Assembly (NCBI RefSeq): GCF_000973105.1
Contig: NC_015844.1
Span: 2,662,501-2,726,500, forward strand
Direction of reading: 5' to 3'
DNA: 64,000 nt
Origin: Zobellia galactanivorans
GTDB lineage: Bacteria > Bacteroidota > Bacteroidia > Flavobacteriales > Flavobacteriaceae
Position numbers and translations under genes: made by a program. Shown piece by piece: positions 34,284-44,129 of this stretch. Below the pieces are notes generated by a model that was not told where the DNA came from, searched no databases, and was given only the letters and a program-made list of their open reading frames with translations. Each line of letters begins with the position of its first letter. Position 1 is the stretch's first letter.

Positions 34284-37200
34284 ATGAAATTAAAACAAAG
34301 AACAAGCTTTAAAAAGTGGCGGGGAGATGGTACTCTAGTGCTCTTTTTATTGTTTTTGTGTACCGGCATGGTCGTGCATGCCCAAGAGCCCAATACGGTT
34401 ACGGGAACGGTTATAGATGCCGATGAGGGGGTGCCGATCCCAGGTGTGTCGGTCGTAAAAAAAGGAAGCGCCGTAGGGGTATCGACCGACTTTGACGGGA
34501 ACTATTCGATAAAGGCTAAAACAGGCGATGTTTTGGAGTTTAGCTATATAGGAATGGAGGCACGCACCATTACCGTTTCGAGTCCGGTTGTAAATGTGAA
34601 AATGGAAACCGATGTTGAAAACCTTGATGAGGTTGTGGTAATCGGCTATGGTAGTGTTAAGAAAAAAGAATTGACAGGGGCCGTGGCAAGTGTAAAATCT
34701 GAAGATATAGAGAATATAGTTACCCAAGATTTGGGTACGGCGCTACAAGGGCAGGTTTCAGGGGTCAATGTGGTAAGTTCTGGGCAACCCGGGGCCGCAT
34801 CTGAAATATTGATAAGGGGAATAACCAGTATTTCAGGATCAAATACCCCCTTGTACGTGGTTGATGGAATTCCACAAGAGGGAGACCCAAGAATAGCTCC
34901 CGGTGATATTGAATCCATAGATATCTTGAAAGATGCTTCATCTGCGGCTATTTACGGAACCAGGGGCGCGGCCGGTGTAATTTTGATCACAACGAAGCAA
35001 GGCAAACAGGGGGCCTTGTCCGTAAGGTTGAATGCATCCTATGGTTTCCAAAAAATTGCTTCCGGAATTGATTTGATGAATACCGAAGAACAAACCTATT
35101 TCGATTTGGTTACTGCTAGAAACGAAACCGGTAGTACCGATGATGTCACCGTATTGACCTTGGCCAGAAGCCCTATGGGATTTCAAAACAATACGGACGT
35201 AAGGGATATCATAATTAGGGATAATACTCCATTTAAGAATTATGCGGTCAACGTATCGGGCGGCGCCAACGATATAAAGTATAATGTGTCAACTAGCTTG
35301 TATGATATGGAAGGAATACTTATAAATTCAGATTTTAAGAGATTTAACACTAGGGTAAATACCACCTATAACCATGGTAAATGGGGAATCAATGCCAGTG
35401 TGGGGTTGAGTAGGGAAGATCAGTCTAGGGAACCAGGGGGTATCATCAACCAGGTCATTAGATACCTTCCTACGCAACAAGGTCTGGAAGCATTGGATCA
35501 AGATGAACCCTTGGTGGAAATCAGGTCTACGGAATCCAATAGGTTGGGATGGGTTTTGAATAGTCTGAACAGTACGGATGAAGAAAGGGTCATAAGAACC
35601 TTCGCGTCATTTAATATTAACTATCAAATTGTAGAAGGACTTAATATTTGGTCTAGGATCGGAATTAACGAAACTAACGGGTATCGAGATAAGTTTTTGG
35701 GCTATACACCGGTGTTTACAAAGGAAGGGGAGCTTTTGACCAATCCCGCCAATAGTTTTGCGCAAAGTAGTGCATTCCAAAGGTCCTCCAATGTGTGGGA
35801 GACGGTGCTGACCTTTAAGAAGGAACTGGCCGACGGTCATCACCTGACCATGACGGGCGGGTACACGCGGGAAGAATATGGTGGTAAGGATTTTAGTGCC
35901 AAAAAATACGGTGTATTGAACAATGATATTCGGGTTTTGGACAATGCTACCATAAACCCTGACGCACAATCGGGAAATTACTATACTTCCACCATTCTGG
36001 GAATTTTAGGAAGATTACAGTACAACTACAAAGGGAGGTACTTTATTAGCTCCAGTGTTCGTAGAGATGGTTCTTCAAAATTCGGAGAGAGTAAGCGCTG
36101 GGGGCTTTTTCCTTCAATAGCCGCCTCATGGAATGTATCGGATGAGGGCTTTTGGAAACCCTTAAAAGGCGTTGTCAATAATTTTAAACTTAGGGCCAAT
36201 AAAGGGTCTTTAGGGAACAATAGGTTTGGGGATTATGCTTTTTCTGCAGCCATTGCAAACGGAATAGACTTTCCATTTGGTACGGGCGATGGTATATTGA
36301 ATATCGGTTCGGCCCAATCGGAATTTGCCAATGCCCTAGTAAAATGGGAAACGAAAAAAGAAACCAATTTTGGAGCGGATATAGGGCTCTTTAAAAACAA
36401 GGTCACACTCTCTGCCGATATATATGATATCGAAAACGAAGATATGTTGTTCCCTGTTGTCTTGCCCGGTTCGGCTGGAGGAGGTGGCAATTCACAGATT
36501 GTGCTGAATGTGGGTAATATGACCAATAAAGGACTGGAACTGGCCCTGGCGTATCGAGGTAAAATTGGACACTTGAATTTTAATATGAACGGGACATTCA
36601 CCACTAATGAAAACAAGATTACCCAAATAAATGGCGACAATGGTTTCTTGTTTACCAACGATTATGGTTTGGTTAGCGGGGCAAGACCGGAATCTCAGGT
36701 TACCGTATTGGCGGAGGGGTATGAGGCCGGCGCTTTTTTCTTACGAAGAACCAACGGTATTGCCGATACTCCCGAAAAATTGGAAGAATACCAAAAAATC
36801 GATCCAGCGGCAAAATTGGGAGACCTTATATATATTGATTCGAACGAAGATGGAACTATATCGGATGCAGATAGGGTATATAGTGGCAGTGGTTTGCCGG
36901 AGTATGAAATCGGATATAACTTTAATTTAGACTATAAAGGCTTTGATTTTTCCATGCAATGGTATGCCGCCTTGGGGCATGAAATCATGAATGGTTCTAA
37001 AGCTACGGCCTATGGCTATGGAAGACATAAAGACCTGATCTACGCTTGGTCCGACTCCAATACGTCGACCCCTATCCCAGCTTTTAGGGGAGATATAAAA
37101 TCACATCCCAACTTTAGGGGGTATAACGATCTATGGCTGGAAGATGGAGATTATTTAAGGCTTAAGAACTTGACTTTGGGGTATAGTCTACCAAAAAAAA

Positions 37201-37382
37201 TCGTACAAAAAATAGGCGTAAGCAAATTAAGGGTTTACACAACTGCCCAAAATTTATTGACTTTCACTGGGTATGAGGGCTACAACCCCGAAATAGGAGG
37301 CGGGATTAGTGCAAGAGGGTTGGATAAGGGGAACTACCCAATATCAACCCAATATTTATTTGGACTGGAATTTAATTTTTAA
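34284..37382 (+). CDS. SusC-like TonB-dependent transporter
   Basis: A 1032-residue transporter with a signal peptide ending near VVHAQ. No STN domain. A carboxypeptidase-like domain (about 37-115, VTGTVIDADEGVPIPGVSVV), the DEVVVIGYGSVKKKELTGA region, a plug (SGSNTPLYVVDGIPQEGDP, IDILKDASSAAIYGTRG) and a barrel ending STQYLFGLEFNF are seen. It shares long collinear stretches with the minus-strand SusC at 23587-26670 (for example SGSNTPLYVVDGIP versus LGSNTPLYVVDGIP), so the two probably arose by duplication or import related glycans. It is the first gene of a plus-strand operon, with SusD 12 bases downstream. Confidence 0.93.
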   Translation: MKLKQRTSFKKWRGDGTLVLFLLFLCTGMVVHAQEPNTVTGTVIDADEGVPIPGVSVVKKGSAVGVSTDFDGNYSIKAKTGDVLEFSYIGMEARTITVSSPVVNVKMETDVENLDEVVVIGYGSVKKKELTGAVASVKSEDIENIVTQDLGTALQGQVSGVNVVSSGQPGAASEILIRGITSISGSNTPLYVVDGIPQEGDPRIAPGDIESIDILKDASSAAIYGTRGAAGVILITTKQGKQGALSVRLNASYGFQKIASGIDLMNTEEQTYFDLVTARNETGSTDDVTVLTLARSPMGFQNNTDVRDIIIRDNTPFKNYAVNVSGGANDIKYNVSTSLYDMEGILINSDFKRFNTRVNTTYNHGKWGINASVGLSREDQSREPGGIINQVIRYLPTQQGLEALDQDEPLVEIRSTESNRLGWVLNSLNSTDEERVIRTFASFNINYQIVEGLNIWSRIGINETNGYRDKFLGYTPVFTKEGELLTNPANSFAQSSAFQRSSNVWETVLTFKKELADGHHLTMTGGYTREEYGGKDFSAKKYGVLNNDIRVLDNATINPDAQSGNYYTSTILGILGRLQYNYKGRYFISSSVRRDGSSKFGESKRWGLFPSIAASWNVSDEGFWKPLKGVVNNFKLRANKGSLGNNRFGDYAFSAAIANGIDFPFGTGDGILNIGSAQSEFANALVKWETKKETNFGADIGLFKNKVTLSADIYDIENEDMLFPVVLPGSAGGGGNSQIVLNVGNMTNKGLELALAYRGKIGHLNFNMNGTFTTNENKITQINGDNGFLFTNDYGLVSGARPESQVTVLAEGYEAGAFFLRRTNGIADTPEKLEEYQKIDPAAKLGDLIYIDSNEDGTISDADRVYSGSGLPEYEIGYNFNLDYKGFDFSMQWYAALGHEIMNGSKATAYGYGRHKDLIYAWSDSNTSTPIPAFRGDIKSHPNFRGYNDLWLEDGDYLRLKNLTLGYSLPKKIVQKIGVSKLRVYTTAQNLLTFTGYEGYNPEIGGGISARGLDKGNYPISTQYLFGLEFNF

Positions 37383-37394
37383 TGTGCAATTGTT

Positions 37395-39140
37395 ATGATA
37401 CGAATTACTAAAAAATACTTTTTTTCAATTTTATTTCTGGCATTGTCACTTGGTTCGTGCGATGACGATATTTTAAATCAAACTGACCCAAATAGAATTT
37501 CCACCGATAGCTTCTGGAAAAATTTAGACGATACAAATAGTACGCTAACCGCCACGTACGCTACATTATTCGATCATTATATACTTTGCTTGGTGGAAGA
37601 ATCATGGCGTTCTGATATGGGGTGGCCTGGATTTGGGAGGCCAACACCAGGTGACGGACAGGGGAGAACCTATTATTATAAAACATATACCAATAGTGAT
37701 AATTCCATACAAAAGAAATGGGAGGGACTGTACCAAGGGATATCTAGGGCGAACCAGACAATTAGCGGTCTTGAAAGTTTAAAGGGAACGGTCAATGAAG
37801 ACGAATGGACATTGCAAATGGCCCAAGCCCGTTTCTTTAGAGGTTTGTTCCATTTCTATTTGCATACTTCCTTTAATGAAGGGAATGTGATTTTAAGGGA
37901 CAAGGTTCCCGTAACCCAAGAAGATTTCAATAAAGGGGTTTCGCCCTCTGGCGAAGTCTTAGACTTTTTTAGGGCCGATTTAGAATATGCATACAAAAAT
38001 CTACCGGCTAAGTATGAAAACCTTAGTGCTGACCAAGGCCGGGTAACCGCAGGAACGGCCGCTACTATATTAGGAACAAGTTTTCTCTATGAAGAAGAGT
38101 ATACAAAGGCACTTGATTTATTTAACGATGTCATTGACAATCCCGAGTATGGATATAGACTCGTAGATCCGGAAGTCCTCTTTACAATTGAAGGAGAGTT
38201 TAATTCGGAATCTATTTTCGAGATTCCCTATAATGTTATTCATAGGCCAGAGCTGAACCAATGGGATGAGTTGAGTCAAACAAACAGGTATGGTTTTCTC
38301 TTTTCGGGTGTTACCACGTCTATGCCGGCTTGGATCCAATACCGATACAAGACGGAACCTATGGATCCATTGGACGAAAGAAATTATTATGTCGATGCGA
38401 TAGAGGGACGAAAATTACGCAATGTTCCTTTAAGGGCTTCACAAATGGTAACCTTGGTCGAAGATGAGCAAACCCTGTATTATTTAGACGATAATGTTAG
38501 CGAAAACATGAAAAAAGGAGCAAGGGGCTGGGGTTTCGGACATTCTAAAAAATACAGTAACCACGATCATCTAAAAAGTGAAGATGATAACCCGAAAGGT
38601 TCATGGAATTCAGGAAAGAACGTCATTGTTAATAGATTGGCGGAAGTGTACCTCATGCGTGCTGAGTGCCATATTCAAATGGGTAATCTTTCCGAGGCCT
38701 TGAACGATATAAACACAATTAGAAAAAGATGGGGGCTACAGCTATTAGGTCCTGTTAAAGACGGCGGTCATACCTTTGACGGCCTTATGTACACCGCACA
38801 AACCTTAATGGATCATTTAATGTACGTGGAAAAACCCCTGGAATTGTCAAATGAGGGGCATTCCATTCGATGGGCCGACCTAAGAAGGTGGGGCATTATA
38901 AAATCGAATTTTGATAGATTGGCAAGTGAAGTCTATTATGCCGTGCCTTATAATTTTACAAGATTGGACGGTACCAAAGGGTGGAACGACGCATCTGTGA
39001 TTATGGGTCCTGAACCGGCCGAATTTGAATTGTTGGTCGATTTTGAATACGATTTGACAGCCGAGAATTATAATCCCGAATTACACGATTATTTGCCTAT
39101 TCCTCTGAGTGAAGTAACCAGCAATTCAAGTATTGACTAA
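37395..39140 (+). CDS. SusD/RagB-like glycan-binding lipoprotein
   Basis: A 581-residue lipoprotein with C22 (LSLGSC) followed by three Asp. It shows IQKKWEGLYQGISRANQTISGL, AQARFFRGLFHFYLHTSFNEG and ATILGTSFLYEEEYTKALDLF in the helical scaffold, and the SusD C-terminus VNRLAEVYLMRAECHIQMGNL, INTIRKRWGL, VEKPLELSNEGHSIRWADLRRWG and HDYLPIPLSEV. It cooperates with the SusC directly upstream; the glycan-binding lipoprotein follows after 16 bases. Confidence 0.93.
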   Translation: MIRITKKYFFSILFLALSLGSCDDDILNQTDPNRISTDSFWKNLDDTNSTLTATYATLFDHYILCLVEESWRSDMGWPGFGRPTPGDGQGRTYYYKTYTNSDNSIQKKWEGLYQGISRANQTISGLESLKGTVNEDEWTLQMAQARFFRGLFHFYLHTSFNEGNVILRDKVPVTQEDFNKGVSPSGEVLDFFRADLEYAYKNLPAKYENLSADQGRVTAGTAATILGTSFLYEEEYTKALDLFNDVIDNPEYGYRLVDPEVLFTIEGEFNSESIFEIPYNVIHRPELNQWDELSQTNRYGFLFSGVTTSMPAWIQYRYKTEPMDPLDERNYYVDAIEGRKLRNVPLRASQMVTLVEDEQTLYYLDDNVSENMKKGARGWGFGHSKKYSNHDHLKSEDDNPKGSWNSGKNVIVNRLAEVYLMRAECHIQMGNLSEALNDINTIRKRWGLQLLGPVKDGGHTFDGLMYTAQTLMDHLMYVEKPLELSNEGHSIRWADLRRWGIIKSNFDRLASEVYYAVPYNFTRLDGTKGWNDASVIMGPEPAEFELLVDFEYDLTAENYNPELHDYLPIPLSEVTSNSSID

Positions 39141-39156
39141 CCGTTAAAGCCCATTT

Positions 39157-40830
39157 ATGAAAACTATAAAATTAGTAATGTTATGTTTTTTGGCACTGCT
39201 GTCGAGCTGCCAGAATGACGATGAATATGAAGCTCCTGATGCCTTGTCCGATATGGCGTGGTACACTAGTGTGTTTCCAGGTTCCCCGTTTAACGTATCT
39301 GCGGAAAAAGACTTTATATCCTTTTTAGATGCGTCACAAGGTGCCATCACCCATGAATGGGTCATTGAAGAGGGTAGCTTCTTTTTGAGACCAGGTTTTA
39401 CGGCCGGTGATTCATTGCCTACTTTTATTGACGAAGAACTAGGTTTGACCAGCACCGATAAAACGGTTCACGTAATGTTCGTGAAAGAGGGGCTCAATAC
39501 AGTTTGCCTAAAAAATACATTTGGCGAACAGGTTACGATACAGACGGAGGACGGACCTATTTCGGCAGTTCAAGATGGTGATGAGTGGGTATTTGAAAAG
39601 TGTTTTGAGGTGGATGTCTTTGCAAAAGATGTAAAACCTGCTTTTAAAGTTCTTAAAGATGGTGAGGAAATTTTAAATATTGGGGCAGATGATAAAACAA
39701 GTGATGATCCGAGTACATGGCCCGTTGTTGATGTTGAAGTAAACAAAACCTTGACCTTCGTAGACTTATCCCTTGTAGGACGGCCCAACTTTAGAACCTG
39801 GAATATAACCGGAACGCCCGAAACATCGAACGATTCTATTGTCGAGGTTGCTTTTTTGAATTTTGGGACCACCACGAATGTGGGTAATATAAGGTCTTCT
39901 CGAATAGACCCTTTACCCCAAACCTCAAATTTTAGGGCGATTCCTTTAAAGGTTAGGGTGGTTTCTTCCTCTCAACCCTTTGAGATTTTGAGTGAAATCA
40001 CCGAAGATGAAACGGAAAAATTATCATTTCAGGTTGCAGGTGTAATTGATCAAGCTTCCTTGGTAGGGGAGAATGGAAATTTCACCGTGAACGTTGTAAA
40101 TGCGGCCGCCGGATTTGATAAAGATATTGCGGTACAATCAATCGGGGTAAATGAGACCGATGGGTCGATTCTTGAATTGACCTTGGCAGAACCTATTTAT
40201 AATTCTGATGAGATTTTGGTGTCATATGTCGGGGGTGATATCCAATCCACTGATAAAAGAACATTGGAAATATTCAATGATAAAAAAGTAATCCCGCACC
40301 TAGGGGATAGTGTCCTTGAAGCCGATGAAAGATATAGCTTCGAAATTGAAGACGATAGGGGAGATGGCGGTAATACCGCAGGCTTTTGGACACAACATAA
40401 CAATCCATGGTATTTCTGGGGAACTCAAGAAATTACTGCAGCTGATGGAGTACGTGTGGTAAGGTATCATGCCGATGATTTTTCGGCCGCACCCGATGTT
40501 TCTTGGTTGTGGGGTCTACCGGCGGCTGAGACCGCGGCGCTTGTGCCCAATGCGGGAACCTACAGGCTTTCCATTGAGGTTTTTAGGGAATCGGGTTCCA
40601 CTATCGGGGCCTTGGCGCTCAACACTAACCCCGATTGGGTCGTAAGTGTAATTGATTTTAGTGAGGGCCCTGATGGACAATGGATAAAATATTCGGCAGA
40701 TATTCAGTTGACCGGAGCTATGGAAAGATTAAATGTGGGCGTAAGAAAGTTTGACAATCCGGGTGTTTCCGGATCCCAGACCTTTTATATAGACGATATA
40801 CGGTTAACCCCGCTGGAAGCCCGTCCGTAA
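39157..40830 (+). CDS. Surface glycan-binding lipoprotein with a C-terminal CBM-like domain
   Basis: A 557-residue lipoprotein with C18 (ALLSSC) followed by Gln-Asn-Asp-Asp. An N-terminal PKD-like region (about 40-130, GAITHEWVIEEGSFF), a second beta domain (about 130-260, PNFRTWNITGTPE) and an Ig-like domain (about 270-365, LSFQVAGVIDQASL, IYNSDEILVSYVGGDIQSTD) lead to a C-terminal jelly roll (about 375-557, ERYSFEIEDDRGDGGNTAGFW, NPWYFWGTQEI, TFYIDDIRLTPL). The domain order and several motifs match the lipoprotein at 20250-21839, so the two are paralogues. It is the third gene of the SusC-SusD operon and likely recruits the polysaccharide at the cell surface. Confidence 0.8.
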   Translation: MKTIKLVMLCFLALLSSCQNDDEYEAPDALSDMAWYTSVFPGSPFNVSAEKDFISFLDASQGAITHEWVIEEGSFFLRPGFTAGDSLPTFIDEELGLTSTDKTVHVMFVKEGLNTVCLKNTFGEQVTIQTEDGPISAVQDGDEWVFEKCFEVDVFAKDVKPAFKVLKDGEEILNIGADDKTSDDPSTWPVVDVEVNKTLTFVDLSLVGRPNFRTWNITGTPETSNDSIVEVAFLNFGTTTNVGNIRSSRIDPLPQTSNFRAIPLKVRVVSSSQPFEILSEITEDETEKLSFQVAGVIDQASLVGENGNFTVNVVNAAAGFDKDIAVQSIGVNETDGSILELTLAEPIYNSDEILVSYVGGDIQSTDKRTLEIFNDKKVIPHLGDSVLEADERYSFEIEDDRGDGGNTAGFWTQHNNPWYFWGTQEITAADGVRVVRYHADDFSAAPDVSWLWGLPAAETAALVPNAGTYRLSIEVFRESGSTIGALALNTNPDWVVSVIDFSEGPDGQWIKYSADIQLTGAMERLNVGVRKFDNPGVSGSQTFYIDDIRLTPLEARP

Positions 40831-40864
40831 ACATAATTATTAACGCATTGAGTTAGTTGAGTTT

Positions 40865-40897
40865 TTTCCCTTTGGCGTGAATTGCGCCAAGGGGAAA
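40865..40897 (+). terminator. Stem-loop after the plus-strand SusCD operon
   Basis: TTTCCCTTTGGCG and CGCCAAGGGGAAA form a 13-pair stem (one wobble) with a 7-base loop, 34 bases past the lipoprotein stop. A T-run appears only about 13 bases later, so it may be a terminator or a processing/stabilising hairpin. Confidence 0.5.
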
Positions 40898-41095
40898 TTA
40901 AACTATACTTTTTCAACCTAAAATCATAAACTATGTAAGATACTAAGAAAGATCGCCCCTAAAACAATTATAAGGATTGCCCCTTACAATCATATCTTAA
41001 AACTTAATATTAGAAGGACTTCTAAGTCTTTTCGCCTCTGACTTTTTGTTGGCGGATAGGCTATGGAAGTTATACTATAACCTATAATAGAACCT

Positions 41096-44000
41096 ATGAA
41101 AAATAGAATTTTAATCCATTTTGCCCACCTTGTTATTGCATGTCTTGTGGGCTTTACCTCTGTGGCCCAAAGAACAAGAACCCCCCAAATAAATATCGAG
41201 GATTTTTCGGGTACCGAAGAAGAAGCCGAAACTAAAATAGAAGCCTTGAACAAGCGTATTTTAGAGGCGGAAGAATTGGGGATAGACCCTACAAAAGAGA
41301 AAATGGCCGTACGGCTTGCCGAAATATTCTTGTTCTATGCCAACTGGGACGAGAAAAATAAAACAGCCTATGAGAAGATGTTCGATGGGTTACATACGTT
41401 TCATGGAACTACGGCTAAAAATCTTGCTGAACACTTACCTTCCTTTGAACGTAGCGAGGTAATCACCGTTCTCGATAACGCTATGGCCACTTTAAACCGG
41501 TTGATCGACGGAGAGATAACCCGAAAACCGATACCTAGTATCGATTGGACCCGAATATCCTATGAAAACAACAAACAGGTACTTGATGGGAAACCGATTT
41601 TTTTAGCGGATTATACCTGGCAAAAAGATAAGGCCGGCCCATATGATATAACTACTTATTTTGGAAATTACGGAAGTTTTTATATGGATGCAAACATGGT
41701 GGAAAATGAAGCAGGAGATATTTCGCCATGGGTCTTGGGCGATATAAGCGGTAGACCCTCAGGTAATTTTGGGGTATTGTTTATAGGGCATACCCGTATT
41801 CCTAGTTGGTTGGAAACAAAATATCCTGATATACGTATAGGTGGAGGTCTTTTTACAAAGTATGATATTAGTAGCCCTGGAGCCAAGGAAGTTATGCGAA
41901 AATTGTTCAAGGGGACCATTCCCAATCTAAAAGGAAAGAAATATGTTGAGCAGGGCTATATGTTGAGCAACGAACCCCATTGGAACCTGTCGGGTACTTG
42001 GGAGACGGTTCAGCTCTCTAACCACGCCAAGGATAGTCTTAGGGATTGGTTAAAAAACAAACACGGCGATATTTCTAATTTGAACACAGTATGGGGCAAG
42101 AATTATTCGAGTTTTGATGAGGTGTCCGTAACCGTTCCGATGCCCGAAACCGAGAGAGGTGGGCCCGTATGGTACGATCTTATGAAGTTCAATCAGAGCC
42201 GCGTGAACAACTGGTTTTCTTTTTTGCATGATGAGGTGAAAAAATACGACCCTGATGCCAAGACCCATATTAAACTGATTCCCTCCCAATGGGCGGGAAA
42301 TGATAGACATCATGGATTGGACTTTGAGATGTTGACCAGCATAACGGACCATATCGGTAACGATGCCGGGGCAAAAAACTCACTTCGGTGGGGGGCGCCA
42401 CAAGATTGGGAAGACCGGTACCATTTTTTCTGGAGGGACCTCAGTATGTCCTATGATTTTTTTAGGTCGGTTTCTCCCAATAAGGTCAATTACAATTCCG
42501 AAGTTCACTTTTTGCAGGCTCCTGCCTTTACAGATTTATTTTTAGACCGAAAATATGTAAGGTCGGTTTATTGGCTGGCTGTTCTACAAGGTATGAATTC
42601 AGCTCAAACTTGGTTTTGGCCTAGACTTGAAGATGGGTCGTTGCGACTGGGCCACGATTCTGAAAAAGAATTGGCAGGTTCTCCAATTAACCAACCGCAG
42701 GTAATACATGAGATTACATCTACCATGATGGATATAAATTCATATTCGGAACATCTTGATGCATTGCAGAATTTAAGGCAGCCCATTAGAATTTTTTACT
42801 CGGAAACATCGGCCATTAACAAAAAGAAGCATATGGATGAGCTCTTCGAAATCTATGAATCACTCTATTTTGAAGGCCTGCCCATAGGTTTTGCGACAGA
42901 AAGGATAATCACTGGGCAAAACAATGCACTGTGGGATGTTATTGTTGTAAACAAGACGGAATATGTAACGAAGGGGGAATTGGAAGCACTACAGGCTTAC
43001 CTGGACCAGGGAGGTACCATTATTGTAGATGCCGAAAGCCTTAAAAAAGATGAATATGGAAGAAGTCATGGCCTAGGGTTGAACACGGGAAAGGGAGGAA
43101 AAATAATTTCTAGTGCATCGGCATCGGATGTGGTTTCCAGTGCTTTGGGAATTGCCAAGGCAAAAGGAAGGTTCCCGAATGTAACTTTAAAGGAAACCAA
43201 TGGCTTAGGTTTAAAAGGCTGTGTTTCTAGAGGCTATAGAAGTCCACAGGGAGAAGATATTATCAATATTATAAACATCGGAAAAGAAAGCGCCAATATA
43301 GAACTACAACTGAAGAATACTTCTGAAGATTTGGTCGTCGTTGATTTGTTGACGGGAGAGAAGTTAGATGCTAGTTTTGTTATGGAACCGGAAACCGTGT
43401 ATTTGTTGGAGGTGAGGAAAAGAACGGCAGATGACAACCGGTTTGAAGTTTCCACTACCGAAGAAACCTGCCACGATAAAGATAACGGAGAGGTAAATAT
43501 TGTTGCTGATTTAGAACAAAACTACACGGCAACCTTTAATGGGGAAAAGTTTGATTTTACAAAAGACCTGACCATAGACAACGTGTCACCGGGTAAGTAT
43601 GAATTGTGTGTTGAAACCAAAAACCAAGAGGATAAGGCCTGTTATCATCTAGAGGTAAAAGAGGCTGCCGTCATATCGGGTAAATCTTCCGTTGCATCCA
43701 AAAAAATGACTTTGGATATCGAGAAGGGAACACCGCCATTTCGGGTGCAGGTTAATAACAATCAAGTATATCAAACCAATTCAAAATCCTTTACCGTAAA
43801 TGTTGAGGATGGCGACCTAGTTCAGGTCCGGTCCAATAAGGATTGCGAAGGGGTGCTTGAAAAAATCGTAGGCCCCTACGACGATGTGTCCATTGCCCCG
43901 AACCCTACGGATGGTTTGGTTGAGATTCATTTGCCTACACATAAGGACACGGTTCAAATTGACCTATTGAACCTTCAGTCCCAATTAGTTTCCTCAAAAG

Positions 44001-44116
44001 TCTATACGATAACCTCGGGCAAGGTTACGGTTGATTTAAGAAATCGGCCATCGGGTGTTTATTTTGCAAAAATTATGCTCGATAAAGTGGTGAATGTAAA
44101 AATCATAAAAAAGTAA
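41096..44116 (+). CDS. GH42-like clan GH-A glycoside hydrolase with type IX secretion domain
   Basis: A 1006-residue secreted enzyme with a signal peptide ending near SVAQ. The central (beta/alpha)8 domain (about 150-545) shows GYMLSNEPHWN with the probable acid/base Glu293, SLRDWLKNKHGDISNLNTVWG, which is typical of GH42-like enzymes, and NYNSEVHFL with the probable nucleophile Glu469. The 176-residue spacing agrees with GH42 beta-galactosidases. A Rossmann-like domain (about 560-690, DVIVVNKTEYVTKGELEALQ) resembles the GH42 trimerisation domain. Beta domains follow, and the last 75 residues (PNPTDGLVEIHL ... GVYFAKI) form a type IX sorting domain. Exo-acting beta-galactosidase, agarase or carrageenan-type activity is possible; the exact family (GH42, GH50 or newer relatives such as GH167) cannot be fixed by eye. 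Confidence 0.75.
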   Translation: MKNRILIHFAHLVIACLVGFTSVAQRTRTPQINIEDFSGTEEEAETKIEALNKRILEAEELGIDPTKEKMAVRLAEIFLFYANWDEKNKTAYEKMFDGLHTFHGTTAKNLAEHLPSFERSEVITVLDNAMATLNRLIDGEITRKPIPSIDWTRISYENNKQVLDGKPIFLADYTWQKDKAGPYDITTYFGNYGSFYMDANMVENEAGDISPWVLGDISGRPSGNFGVLFIGHTRIPSWLETKYPDIRIGGGLFTKYDISSPGAKEVMRKLFKGTIPNLKGKKYVEQGYMLSNEPHWNLSGTWETVQLSNHAKDSLRDWLKNKHGDISNLNTVWGKNYSSFDEVSVTVPMPETERGGPVWYDLMKFNQSRVNNWFSFLHDEVKKYDPDAKTHIKLIPSQWAGNDRHHGLDFEMLTSITDHIGNDAGAKNSLRWGAPQDWEDRYHFFWRDLSMSYDFFRSVSPNKVNYNSEVHFLQAPAFTDLFLDRKYVRSVYWLAVLQGMNSAQTWFWPRLEDGSLRLGHDSEKELAGSPINQPQVIHEITSTMMDINSYSEHLDALQNLRQPIRIFYSETSAINKKKHMDELFEIYESLYFEGLPIGFATERIITGQNNALWDVIVVNKTEYVTKGELEALQAYLDQGGTIIVDAESLKKDEYGRSHGLGLNTGKGGKIISSASASDVVSSALGIAKAKGRFPNVTLKETNGLGLKGCVSRGYRSPQGEDIINIINIGKESANIELQLKNTSEDLVVVDLLTGEKLDASFVMEPETVYLLEVRKRTADDNRFEVSTTEETCHDKDNGEVNIVADLEQNYTATFNGEKFDFTKDLTIDNVSPGKYELCVETKNQEDKACYHLEVKEAAVISGKSSVASKKMTLDIEKGTPPFRVQVNNNQVYQTNSKSFTVNVEDGDLVQVRSNKDCEGVLEKIVGPYDDVSIAPNPTDGLVEIHLPTHKDTVQIDLLNLQSQLVSSKVYTITSGKVTVDLRNRPSGVYFAKIMLDKVVNVKIIKK

Positions 44117-44129
44117 AAAGGCAATAAAA

